Positions 1 through 6,947 of a stretch of 7,352 bases of DNA are shown piece by piece. Below the pieces are notes generated by a model. The model worked only from the letters and a program-made list of their open reading frames with translations, had not been told where the DNA came from and did no database searches. Position numbers and translations under genes: made by a program. Position 1 is the stretch's first letter. Every line of letters starts with the position of its first letter. This DNA is from UBA2589 sp038120095 (GTDB lineage Bacteria > Gemmatimonadota > Gemmatimonadetes > Longimicrobiales > Gaopeijiaceae): the NCBI GenBank assembly GCA_038120095.1, contig JAYOKZ010000074.1, positions 1 to 7,352 of the forward strand, given 5' to 3'.

Positions 1-252
1 ATCGGCCTTGCCGATCTCGTCGTGAATCACGTCGAGCCTGAAGCCGAACTCGGTCTTTCGCTCGGGTTTTCCAACATTCAAACGCATTTCGAGGGCGACT
101 TCGCGTGGGCCGTCGTCGATACCGAGATCCAGCTCACGGCCGCGGATGGACGTGCGATTCACAATCGAGGACATGGGACCTACCTCTTCCGGTGGATCGA
201 TGGAGTCTGGCGCATCGTCCACACCCAGTCCGCAAGTTCTCCCGTCCGCTAG
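1..252 (+). CDS. NTF2/SnoaL-like (DUF4440-type) domain protein, C-terminal part
   Basis: The reading frame is open from the first base and ends at a TAG stop at 250-252, so only the last 83 residues of a gene starting outside the window are present. The visible part has the usual end of a SnoaL/DUF4440 cone-shaped alpha+beta barrel: a strand around GDFAWAVVDTEIQL, a polar turn, a strand around GHGTYLFRW, and the terminal strand DGVWRIVHTQSAS. The R-x-x-DGxWRIVHxxxS ending is typical of this group. These domains are used by small enzymes (isomerases, dehydratases) and by non-catalytic binding proteins, so no substrate can be named. A GTG at 22 is in frame but lies inside the domain and is unlikely to be the real start. 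The gene runs toward the propeller gene and shares the intergenic hairpin with it. The fold is fairly sure, the function unknown. Confidence 0.72.
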   Translation: MGLADLVVNHVEPEAELGLSLGFSNIQTHFEGDFAWAVVDTEIQLTAADGRAIHNRGHGTYLFRWIDGVWRIVHTQSASSPVR

Positions 253-301
253 CGTCGGAAGAGCTTACGCGCATCGGGTCACGCGGGTCACGGGCCAAAT
301 A

Positions 302-344
302 TCGGACACCCGCCCCGAGCATGACGCTCGGGGCGGGTGTCTGA
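302..344. terminator. GC-rich hairpin between convergent genes, likely bidirectional terminator
   Basis: Bases 305-320 are exactly complementary to 326-341, giving a 16-bp perfect stem with the loop ATGAC. A G-T pair followed by C-G and T-A pairs lengthens it to 302-344. It lies in the 114-base gap between two converging genes, where a shared terminator is expected. There is no T-tract on the + side (TGAGATCC follows) and only a short ATATTT stretch on the - side. It may therefore be an atypical intrinsic terminator or act mainly by stabilising 3' ends. Confidence 0.7.
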
Positions 345-366
345 GATCCGACCTCCCTGCGAGAGC

Positions 367-3300
367 CTAGCCGTCCGTGACCATCCGGATCAGGCGTTGT
401 AGCCGCTCCTTGTGCTGCTCGAGCTCGGTCACCAGCACATCGAGCCGCTCGTACATGTCGGCTGCGGGCTCCTGATCGGCGCGCTGTGAGTTGCTGTTCA
501 GATAGTTCAGCTGGTCGCGCAGCATCGGCTGCGGGTAGCTGGTGATGGTGCGATCCGTCAGAAGCGCCCGCTCGATCTCCTTGAGCTGGGATTCCACATC
601 ACTGCCCTCGGCCACTCGTGCCTGGGCCCCCTGCAGACGCTCGATCGTCGCGTCGGCGTCCTCGATCGCGGCTCTGATCTGAATTCCCAGATCGAACTGA
701 GCCTGCAGATCAGCGATCGTCACGCCGTCCGCAGCAACGCGCGGGTCCATCAGGACCTCGAAGTCACGCTCGGCGACGGTAACCTCCCCGGTGGGACTGT
801 TCACGGTCAGTCTCGCCATGTATGAGCCCGGCACCACCATGGGGCCACCACGGGCAGCCCCGTTCGGCCCCGGAACCGTGAAGTCCCAGAGGAAGCGGTT
901 GAGGCCTTCATGCGTCGTGGGTGTCGGTGACCCCGTACGACGCTGGAAGGGGGCCCGCATCTCCTGCGCGGTCTCCACTCGCTCCCCCGGACCGCTACTC
1001 TCGAACGACCTGACGATTTCACCCCCCGTATCGAGGATTTCAACCTTCACCAAGGTCGCGGCTGACGGAAGCATGTAGTCGAGCTCAGCCCCATTACGCG
1101 AATACTGCGGCTCGTCGGGGGTACCTCCACCGAAGCCTCCGAACCCGCCACCGCGCAGGCGATACGCATCTTCAGGCTCGAGGAGATACACCCCACCATC
1201 CGCCATCGCGGCATCTGCCTGACGAAGTGGCGAGAGGTTGTCCATGATCCAGAACGCCCGGCCCATGGTCGACAGAACGAGGTCGCCCTGATGGACCTTG
1301 ATATCGGTGATCGGCGTCCGTGGCAGGTTGAACTGGAACTTCTCCCAGCTTTCGCCGTCATCGAACGAGACATACATGCCAAACTCAGTCCCGGCGTAGA
1401 GCAAGCCCTCGCGCTCCGTGTCCTCCCGGATGACGCGTGTCGCATGGTGAGCCGGGATTCCATTGTCTCCGGGCGTCAGGAGCTCCCATGAGTCCCCGAA
1501 ATCTTCCGTCTTGTAGATGAACGGAGTGAGGTCGCCCAGCAGCGTGCGGTAGTACGCGAAGTAGGCCTTACCCGCAGAATGCGGCGACGGATCGATGGTC
1601 TGGACCCGCCCTTCCTGCGGCATATCCGGCGGCGTCACGTTCGTCCACGTCTCGCCGCCGTCGCGCGTGACTTGCACGAAACCGTCATTCGATCCCGTCC
1701 AGATGACACCGGGCTGGATCGGCGACTCCTCGATCGCGTACAGCACCGAATAGTGCTCCTCGCCCGTGACGTCACGGGTGATGGGGCTCCCTGACACCAT
1801 TTGGCGCTCGGGCCGGAATGCCGTCAGGTCCGGCGAAATCTGCTCCCACGTGACCCCCTCGTCGGTGGTCTTGTGAACGAACTGCGAGCCATGGTAGACG
1901 GTGCTGGGGTCGTGCGGTGAGACCTCGATCGGCACCACACGCTGGAATCGGTAATTCAGGTTCGCCGGATTCTGCCCATACAGATTCTGAAACCCGACGT
2001 AGTACTGTTTCTCCTGCCCGGTGACCTGATTGTACCGCCCGAACCGGCCCTTGCAGTTCGAATAGACGATGGTGGGATCACCGGGCTTCGGCACGGCCGG
2101 ACCGGTCTCACATCCTCCGACAGCCTCCCAGTTCCCCTGGTGGCCACCCTCGGAACCGGTCCCCGGTGGATTGCTCGGGACGCGGATGGTCGTGTTGTCC
2201 TGCTGGCCTGCGTACAGCCAGTACGGGAACTGGTCGTCGATATCGACCTGATACAATTCCGCCGTCGGCTGATTCCACTGAGTCGACCACGTACGTCCAC
2301 CGTCCAGGGTGACGTTCGCGCCACCATCATTGGACTGGACCTGGATCAACGGATTGTCGGGGTTGATCCATGTGTCGTGATTGTCTCCGTGCGGAGTGGG
2401 CCGTCGCTCGAAATTGATCCCGCCATCGACGGACTCGTAGTACCCCTCGTTGTTGATGTACACGTGGTCCGCGTCGGTCGGGTCCGCCACGACACCCGTG
2501 TAGTAGAACGGGCGATTCATGATGCCACGCTCATTGCTGACGAGTTCCCACGTCTCGCCGAAGTCATCAGAGCGATACAGACCCTCGTCCGGATCCGTGG
2601 TCTCGACCAGCGCATAGACGCGGTTCGGCATATCAGCCGACACCGAGAGATCGGTCTTCCCGATCAGACCGCCCGGCAGACCTTCCGACTTGTACTCCCA
2701 CGAGTCGCCACCATCGGTCGACTTCCAGATCCCATCTTCACGGGCAGAGGCCTCCATTCCGGAGAGGATCGTCCACGGCTGGCGCCTTCCCATCCACATG
2801 CCAGCATAGATCTCGTCAGGGTTTGCGGGGTTCAGCTCGAGGTCGATCGCTCCGACGGAGTCCGACGTGAAGAGTACCTGCTCCCACGTCCTCCCGGCAT
2901 CGCGTGTGCGGTACACGCCCCGTTCGTTGCTCTTGGCCCAGGGATTCCCGAGAGCAGCAACATACGCGACATCAGGATTCTCAGGATGGATTTCGACCGC
3001 GCCCAACTGTCCCATCTCGACCAGGCCACGTCGCTCCCACGTCGCTCCGGCATCATCCGAGTAATACATCCCCCGCCCGATGATCACGTTCGAACGGATG
3101 CCATCGGAGCCCGTACCGACATACAGCACGTTCGAATCCGACGGCGCGACCCGGATGGACCCGATCGATCCGGTCTCGAAGTAGCCATCCGAGATCGGAC
3201 GCCATGTCGTTCCGTAGTCCTCGGTCTTCCACAGCCCGCCGCCTGTCGAGCCCATGTAGAAGGTCAAAGGATGATCAGGGTGCCCCGCCACCGCAGTCAC

Positions 3301-3483
3301 GCGCCCCCCTCGCGACGGGCCGACGTTCCGGTAGCTGAGATCGGAAAACGTGCGCTCGACCTGGGACATCCCTTCCTGGGCCTCGACTGCACCCGGAGTG
3401 GCTGGCAGGACTGCGAATACGAGGAGAACACCGGCCAGCACGACTGCGGCGCGCGTCGTGACATCAGACATACGGCAACTCAT
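367..3483 (-). CDS. Secreted VPS10/sortilin-like Asp-box beta-propeller protein, 1038 aa
   Basis: This is an exported protein of the family usually annotated 'glycosyl hydrolase' or 'VPS10 domain-containing protein'. No catalytic activity is established for it from sequence. Residues 9-35 look like a signal peptide: an Arg, then a hydrophobic run AAVVLAGVLLVFAVLPA, then an Ala-rich cleavage region ending near VEA/QEG. Eleven Asp-box turns (S/T-x-D-x-G-x-T/S-W/F) begin at residues 87, 142, 193, 255, 305, 351, 392, 539, 606, 659 and 706, so most of residues 45-750 should form one large or two smaller propellers. The only mature cysteines, C458 and C477, lie in the part without Asp-boxes (about 400-538) and could form a disulfide. 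A glycine-rich linker (777-787) leads to a beta-sandwich-like domain (about 800-912, with GLNRFLWDF and PGSYMARL) and a helical, probably coiled-coil tail (about 922-1035). The ATG at 3483 is preferred because GGAG lies 8 bases upstream; an in-frame ATG at residue 5 has none. No anchor or sorting signal is seen. Confidence 0.88.
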   Translation of the reverse strand: MSCRMSDVTTRAAVVLAGVLLVFAVLPATPGAVEAQEGMSQVERTFSDLSYRNVGPSRGGRVTAVAGHPDHPLTFYMGSTGGGLWKTEDYGTTWRPISDGYFETGSIGSIRVAPSDSNVLYVGTGSDGIRSNVIIGRGMYYSDDAGATWERRGLVEMGQLGAVEIHPENPDVAYVAALGNPWAKSNERGVYRTRDAGRTWEQVLFTSDSVGAIDLELNPANPDEIYAGMWMGRRQPWTILSGMEASAREDGIWKSTDGGDSWEYKSEGLPGGLIGKTDLSVSADMPNRVYALVETTDPDEGLYRSDDFGETWELVSNERGIMNRPFYYTGVVADPTDADHVYINNEGYYESVDGGINFERRPTPHGDNHDTWINPDNPLIQVQSNDGGANVTLDGGRTWSTQWNQPTAELYQVDIDDQFPYWLYAGQQDNTTIRVPSNPPGTGSEGGHQGNWEAVGGCETGPAVPKPGDPTIVYSNCKGRFGRYNQVTGQEKQYYVGFQNLYGQNPANLNYRFQRVVPIEVSPHDPSTVYHGSQFVHKTTDEGVTWEQISPDLTAFRPERQMVSGSPITRDVTGEEHYSVLYAIEESPIQPGVIWTGSNDGFVQVTRDGGETWTNVTPPDMPQEGRVQTIDPSPHSAGKAYFAYYRTLLGDLTPFIYKTEDFGDSWELLTPGDNGIPAHHATRVIREDTEREGLLYAGTEFGMYVSFDDGESWEKFQFNLPRTPITDIKVHQGDLVLSTMGRAFWIMDNLSPLRQADAAMADGGVYLLEPEDAYRLRGGGFGGFGGGTPDEPQYSRNGAELDYMLPSAATLVKVEILDTGGEIVRSFESSGPGERVETAQEMRAPFQRRTGSPTPTTHEGLNRFLWDFTVPGPNGAARGGPMVVPGSYMARLTVNSPTGEVTVAERDFEVLMDPRVAADGVTIADLQAQFDLGIQIRAAIEDADATIERLQGAQARVAEGSDVESQLKEIERALLTDRTITSYPQPMLRDQLNYLNSNSQRADQEPAADMYERLDVLVTELEQHKERLQRLIRMVTDG

Positions 3484-3519
3484 GAGCGATACTCCGAGGA
3501 CGAATCAGAACGAACGAGC

Positions 3520-3548
3520 AGAATGCCCGCGACCGACCATAGGGTCAA
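3520..3548 (-). promoter_or_regulatory. Candidate promoter for the propeller gene
   Basis: In the 141-base gap upstream of the propeller gene, the - strand has TTGACC (3548-3543) and, after exactly 17 bases, CATTCT (3525-3520). The first is a good -35 match and the second a poor -10 match. Transcription would start about 30 bases before the ATG, leaving room for the GGAG ribosome site at 3492-3495. The gap suggests this gene can be transcribed separately from the upstream operon. Vegetative promoters of this phylum are poorly known to me, so confidence is low. Nothing else gene-like was seen in the gap. Confidence 0.28.
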
Positions 3549-3599
3549 CCAGAAAGACACCGCTTCAAGATACCTCGCTGAAGTGGGATTGCACGGCAC

Positions 3600-3610
3600 A
3601 GGTGTCACCT
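3600..3610. repeat. Short perfect palindrome AGGTGTCACCT
   Basis: AGGTG and CACCT are exact inverted copies around a single central T, lying 15-25 bases beyond the hydrolase stop codon and upstream of the candidate propeller promoter. The compact, odd-length dyad would suit a small dimeric DNA-binding protein. It is too short to be a convincing terminator and symmetry does not extend past it. A chance origin is quite possible. Confidence 0.2.
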
Positions 3611-3624
3611 CCAACGCCCGGTGA

Positions 3625-4332
3625 TCAGCGCCCGTCTCGACCTGGCCGGCGCGACCCCGGTTCGATCGACTGGCCGGCCCAATCTGCGAAGGCGGAACAC
3701 GACTCTTCGAGCACCTCGAGACGAGTCCGTCCGGAGCGTTTGAGCACCTGAAAGCCATGGTCCGCACCATCCACCACATGCAGCGACGGCGTCGGCGTTA
3801 CCCGGTCAAGCAGCGGTCGCAACAAGGTGAGGTTCGCAAGCTTGTCCCGGGTGCCCTGAAGGAACAGCATCGGCAGTCCGACCGTTGTGAGGTGCTCCCC
3901 TCGCTCCGAGGAGTCGCGCCCTGCAGCGTGAAGTGGAAAACCGAAAAACGCGAGGCCTCGCACCGACCCGAGACCCCCGCTCGCCGCGGCGGTCGATGTC
4001 ATGCGCCCGCCCATCGATTTGCCACCGGCAACGATGGGAAGGTCGGGCACGAGGGACTCGGCCGTCGCGACAGCCGACCGGACCGTCTGCACGAGTACCG
4101 GGGCGGGATTCGGCAACCTCCTGCCCGCCTCCATGTAGGGAAACTGGTATCGGAATGTTGCGACACCATGGTCTGCCAGGATCGATGCACAGGTCTTCAG
4201 GAATTCATGGTGCATGCCTGCCCCGGCACCATGACCGAAGACGTAGAGATACCGGGCTTCCGGAGGACGCAGCAGAGCAGCCGACACGACTCCGATCGAC
4301 TCCCCTACCTCAAACTCGTGCGTCGAAGTCAA
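3625..4332 (-). CDS. KANL3/Tex30-like alpha/beta hydrolase (COG3571-type)
   Basis: This 235-residue protein is a single alpha/beta-hydrolase domain of the KANL3/Tex30-like group, presumably cytosolic since no signal peptide is seen. Family hallmarks appear in order: the oxyanion-loop motif GHGAGAGM at 33-40, RYQFPYMEAGRR at 61-72, the nucleophile elbow GGKSMGGRM at 103-111 with Ser106, FFGFPLH at 129-135, LFLQGTRDKLA at 156-166 supplying Asp163, and VDGADHGFQVLKRSGRT at 187-203 supplying His192. The Ser-Asp-His triad is thus intact, but the natural substrate of bacterial members is not known. Length is normal for the family, with a short basic tail (SRRPGRDGR). The start is a TTG at 4330-4332, the only start giving the usual stretch before the VSAALLRPP strand. 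It lies 16 bases after the stop of the beta-barrel gene, so it is probably co-transcribed and translationally coupled. It is the last gene of the apparent feo operon. Confidence 0.85.
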   Translation of the reverse strand: MTSTHEFEVGESIGVVSAALLRPPEARYLYVFGHGAGAGMHHEFLKTCASILADHGVATFRYQFPYMEAGRRLPNPAPVLVQTVRSAVATAESLVPDLPIVAGGKSMGGRMTSTAAASGGLGSVRGLAFFGFPLHAAGRDSSERGEHLTTVGLPMLFLQGTRDKLANLTLLRPLLDRVTPTPSLHVVDGADHGFQVLKRSGRTRLEVLEESCSAFADWAGQSIEPGSRRPGRDGR

Positions 4333-4348
4333 TCTCGGTCCCGGACCT

Positions 4349-5005
4349 TCAGAGTCCGAAGCGTACTGCCAGCCTGAGCATAGGCCAGACCCTCATGTAC
4401 GTCTTCATCTGGGCATCAAAGTCAGCCGCCTGCGCCGCGAGAAGCGGTTCCAACTCAGCCGCGGAGAGCGTTCCGCCGCTGGCGCGAAGGGTCGTCCGCG
4501 GCTCTCCGAAGTAGGCTGCACCGAAGTCCAGCACCAGTCCGACGCCGGGCGCGACGTGCCTTCCGAAACCGAGGAGCGCGAACGGAGCCCGCCTCCATGT
4601 TTCGATGACGCCCGTCAGCGAACCAAGCTGCTGGGGCGCGAGGATCCGTCCACCCAGGTCGATCGGATCATCCTTCTGAGTGAGGCGGAGCGACGTTCGG
4701 GCCGGTCGCGCCATGATGCCGATCCCGATTCGGAATGCCTCGCTCAGGTGAATATCGAAGCCGCCCGTGTAGGATTCTCCCGGAAGGTCGAGTTCGACCG
4801 GGATGCTGTCGAAGGACGTGGTCGCGTCGAGTCCGGAGATGCCCGCGCCCACGCGGAAGACGACACGTTCTCCGATACCGATGGCGACCTCACCGCCGAG
4901 CCCCGTCGTGCCAAAGCCACCCGTCAGACCGACCTGACCAACGATCGGGATCGGTACGAGACACGGCCCCAGGCTGCAGAGGACAAGCGCCCGGAGGAGC
5001 CGCAT
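4349..5005 (-). CDS. Outer-membrane beta-barrel protein downstream of feoB
   Basis: This 218-residue protein has an N-terminal signal sequence (MRLLRALVLCSLGPCLVPIPIVG, cleavage probably near residues 23-25). The rest is nearly all alternating polar/hydrophobic strands rich in Gly and aromatics, as in small outer-membrane barrels. Examples are LGGEVAIGIGERVVFRVGAGISGLD (37-60), YTGGFDIHLSEAFRIGIGIMAR (79-100), PFALLGFGRHV (141-151), GVGLVLDFGAAYFGEPRTTLRAS (154-176) and the terminal strand WPMLRLAVRFGL. From memory the order resembles uncharacterised proteobacterial barrels with an L-x-D-x-HPF-x-x-FRxSxGL strand, a conserved AP(Y/F)xGxG strand and a helical, charged loop before the last strand; here that loop is 181-203. 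The end is F-G-L and not the usual final aromatic, a mild oddity in the sorting signal. Cys10 and Cys15 do not form a lipobox. The ATG at 5003-5005 lies 7 bases after the feoB stop with GAGAAG overlapping that stop, so translation is likely coupled. Class is fairly sure; function is unknown, and a role in iron entry is inferred only from position. Confidence 0.75.
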   Translation of the reverse strand: MRLLRALVLCSLGPCLVPIPIVGQVGLTGGFGTTGLGGEVAIGIGERVVFRVGAGISGLDATTSFDSIPVELDLPGESYTGGFDIHLSEAFRIGIGIMARPARTSLRLTQKDDPIDLGGRILAPQQLGSLTGVIETWRRAPFALLGFGRHVAPGVGLVLDFGAAYFGEPRTTLRASGGTLSAAELEPLLAAQAADFDAQMKTYMRVWPMLRLAVRFGL

Positions 5006-5012
5006 GATCTTC

Positions 5013-6932
5013 TCAGAAAATCCGGAACGAGATCCACGCGCCCACGTACCCCAGCAAGAGCATGTACGTGAACTGGATCAACGGCCACTTCCAGCCAGCG
5101 GTTTCCCGCCGCATCACGGCAACGGTCGACATGCATTGGAGGGCAAATGCGAAGAACACCAGGAGTCCGATCGCTGCTCCCGGCTCCAGATCCCGCCTGA
5201 GCACATCCTGCAGAGCCAGCGACTCCTCATCCGCAGCTTCAACGCCATAGATCGTCCCGAGCGTGCCCACGATCACCTCACGAGCCGCCAGCGAGGTGAC
5301 AATGCCAATGCCGACTCGCCAGTCGAAGCCGAGCGGCTCGATGACCGGCTCGATGACGTGCCCGATCGTACCCAGGGCGCTCTCCTCGATGTTCGGCGGG
5401 CCACCGTCCGATCGGGGAAATTGCGTCAGCGTCCAGAGGACGATCGCGACTGCGAAGATGATCCGGCCGGCCCGCCGCAGGAAGATCTTGCTGCGGTCGA
5501 CGAGCCGGAGCAGCAAGGTCCGGGGAGAGGGTATCCGGTACGGCGGGAGCTCCATCAGGAACGAGGTCGGCTGCGCCTTGAGGAGCGTGCGCTTGAGCAG
5601 AAAGGCCGTGACCACGGCCGCGAGAATCCCGAGTCCGTAGAGCCCCAGCAGGACGGCAGCGCGCTGGTTCAGGAAGGGGCCGAGCATCGGCTGATCGGGA
5701 ATGAACGCCGCGATCAGAAGCGCGTACACGGGAAGACGCGCCGAGCACGTCATGAAGGGTGTGACGAAGATCGTCGCGAGGCGGTCCCGTTCGTCGTCGA
5801 CCGTTCGAGCAGCGAGAATCGCCGGCACAGCGCACGCGTAGCCGGAGAGCAACGGAAGAAAGGCACGGCCCTGAAGTCCGACCCGGTACATCGCACGGTC
5901 CGCGATCACTGCCGCACGCGCCATGTACCCCGAGTCCTCCAGAATCCCGAGGAACAGGAAAAGGATGAGGATCTGGGGCAGAAAGATGATGACCGATCCG
6001 ACTCCGGCCCACACACCATCCACGAGCAGGGAACGGTACCACGTATCTGGAAGCGTTCCGGCGACCCACTCACCCGAGGTCGCGACCATCCAGTCGATCC
6101 CATCCATGAGCGGTACGGCCCACGTGAAGATCGATTGGAATACCAGCAGCACGACCCCCAAAAAAATGAGGGGTCCGGCGAACCGATGCAGGAAGAACGA
6201 GTCGAGGGTCTCCGTCAATCGTGATGGGCCCGGAGGCACGAAGGCCGCCTCCTGCACGACGTCACGGACCCGCTTTCTTCGAGCAGCGAACGCATCGACG
6301 ACCGGTAACGCGTTGGACGCGGGCACGTTCGAGAGTTCGCGCTCCACATGCACGCCGACCGCCCCACCCGCTGCATGGCTCTTCAGGTACGAACGTACGT
6401 CGCCCAGGCCCGCCCCTGTTCGCGCACTCGTGCGAACGATATCCACACCCAGGCGCAGAGCGAGGGCCTCGTCGTCCACGGCCCCGCCCCTCACCCCGAG
6501 TTCGTCCGCCATGTTGAGCACCAGCAGCGTCGGCAAACCCATCTCCAGGACGGGCTCGACCAGCATGAGCTGACTCTCGAGGCGGGTCACATCGACGATG
6601 AGAATCACGGCATCTGGCGACCGCATCCCCTCGACCTTGCCCTCGAGCACATCTCGAGTGACCCGCTCATCGAGGGTCCGAGCCGAGAAGCCGTGAACAC
6701 CCGGAAGGTCTACGAGAGCGAGGGACCCGCCGCCATCGAGCGTCACCTGTCCGACATGCTTCTCGACCGTGACACCCGGATAATTCGCGACCTTCTGCCG
6801 AAGTCCGGTCAGCTGGTTGAAGAGCGTGGTCTTTCCGGAATTCGGGGGGCCGACCAGGGCGACCAGAGCCGACTCACGCGGCATCTCGGTCGAGGTGGCG
6901 CCGCCGTCAGCGACCGAATCCTGCTTGCCCAA
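5013..6932 (-). CDS. feoB: Ferrous iron transport protein B (FeoB GTPase/permease)
   Basis: FeoB moves Fe2+ across the inner membrane and carries a cytosolic G domain. All G motifs are visible: G1 GPPNSGKT (28-35, with the usually K+-coordinating Asn31 kept), G2 Thr55 in YPGVTVE, G3 DLPG (75-78), G4 NMAD (140-143) and G5 SAR (169-171). A short helical linker follows (about 175-235). The membrane part begins at FAGPLIFLGVVLLVFQSIF (251-269), followed by the first gate core IIFLPQILILFLFLGILEDSGYMARAA (315-341), GYACAVPAI (364-372) and PFMTCSARLPVY (392-403). The second half has AAREVIVGTLG (549-559), and FALQCMSTVAVMRRE (596-610) with the terminal helix (618-638). Cys367, Cys396 and Cys600 match the conserved FeoB cysteines. 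At 639 residues it is shorter than the roughly 770 of E. coli but otherwise complete. The TTG at 6930-6932 is chosen because a TAA lies just upstream in frame and it falls 15 bases after the feoA stop; an ATG at residue 17 is the alternative. Neither has a strong ribosome site. Confidence 0.96.
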   Translation of the reverse strand: MGKQDSVADGGATSTEMPRESALVALVGPPNSGKTTLFNQLTGLRQKVANYPGVTVEKHVGQVTLDGGGSLALVDLPGVHGFSARTLDERVTRDVLEGKVEGMRSPDAVILIVDVTRLESQLMLVEPVLEMGLPTLLVLNMADELGVRGGAVDDEALALRLGVDIVRTSARTGAGLGDVRSYLKSHAAGGAVGVHVERELSNVPASNALPVVDAFAARRKRVRDVVQEAAFVPPGPSRLTETLDSFFLHRFAGPLIFLGVVLLVFQSIFTWAVPLMDGIDWMVATSGEWVAGTLPDTWYRSLLVDGVWAGVGSVIIFLPQILILFLFLGILEDSGYMARAAVIADRAMYRVGLQGRAFLPLLSGYACAVPAILAARTVDDERDRLATIFVTPFMTCSARLPVYALLIAAFIPDQPMLGPFLNQRAAVLLGLYGLGILAAVVTAFLLKRTLLKAQPTSFLMELPPYRIPSPRTLLLRLVDRSKIFLRRAGRIIFAVAIVLWTLTQFPRSDGGPPNIEESALGTIGHVIEPVIEPLGFDWRVGIGIVTSLAAREVIVGTLGTIYGVEAADEESLALQDVLRRDLEPGAAIGLLVFFAFALQCMSTVAVMRRETAGWKWPLIQFTYMLLLGYVGAWISFRIF

Positions 6933-6947
6933 GGTGAGGTCTTAGCC

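Noticed and set aside
2140..3624. Long 494-codon open frame on the + strand opposite the propeller gene
   Set aside because: It is antisense to a well-supported protein with signal peptide and Asp-boxes. Its translation is rich in Arg, Asp and Val without recognisable domains, as expected of a GC-rich shadow frame.
3757..4377. 206-codon open frame on the + strand opposite the hydrolase
   Set aside because: The opposite strand encodes an intact catalytic triad and family motifs; this frame has no recognisable motif.
4961..5005. Lipoprotein signal in the beta-barrel protein (Cys10 or Cys15)
   Set aside because: The residues before each cysteine (LVL-C and LGP-C) do not fit a lipobox, and a hydrophobic core continues past them.
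5004..6224. 406-codon open frame on the + strand opposite feoB
   Set aside because: The translation is a highly charged Arg/Glu/Asp/Gln string, the reverse-strand image of FeoB membrane helices, and has no domain of its own.
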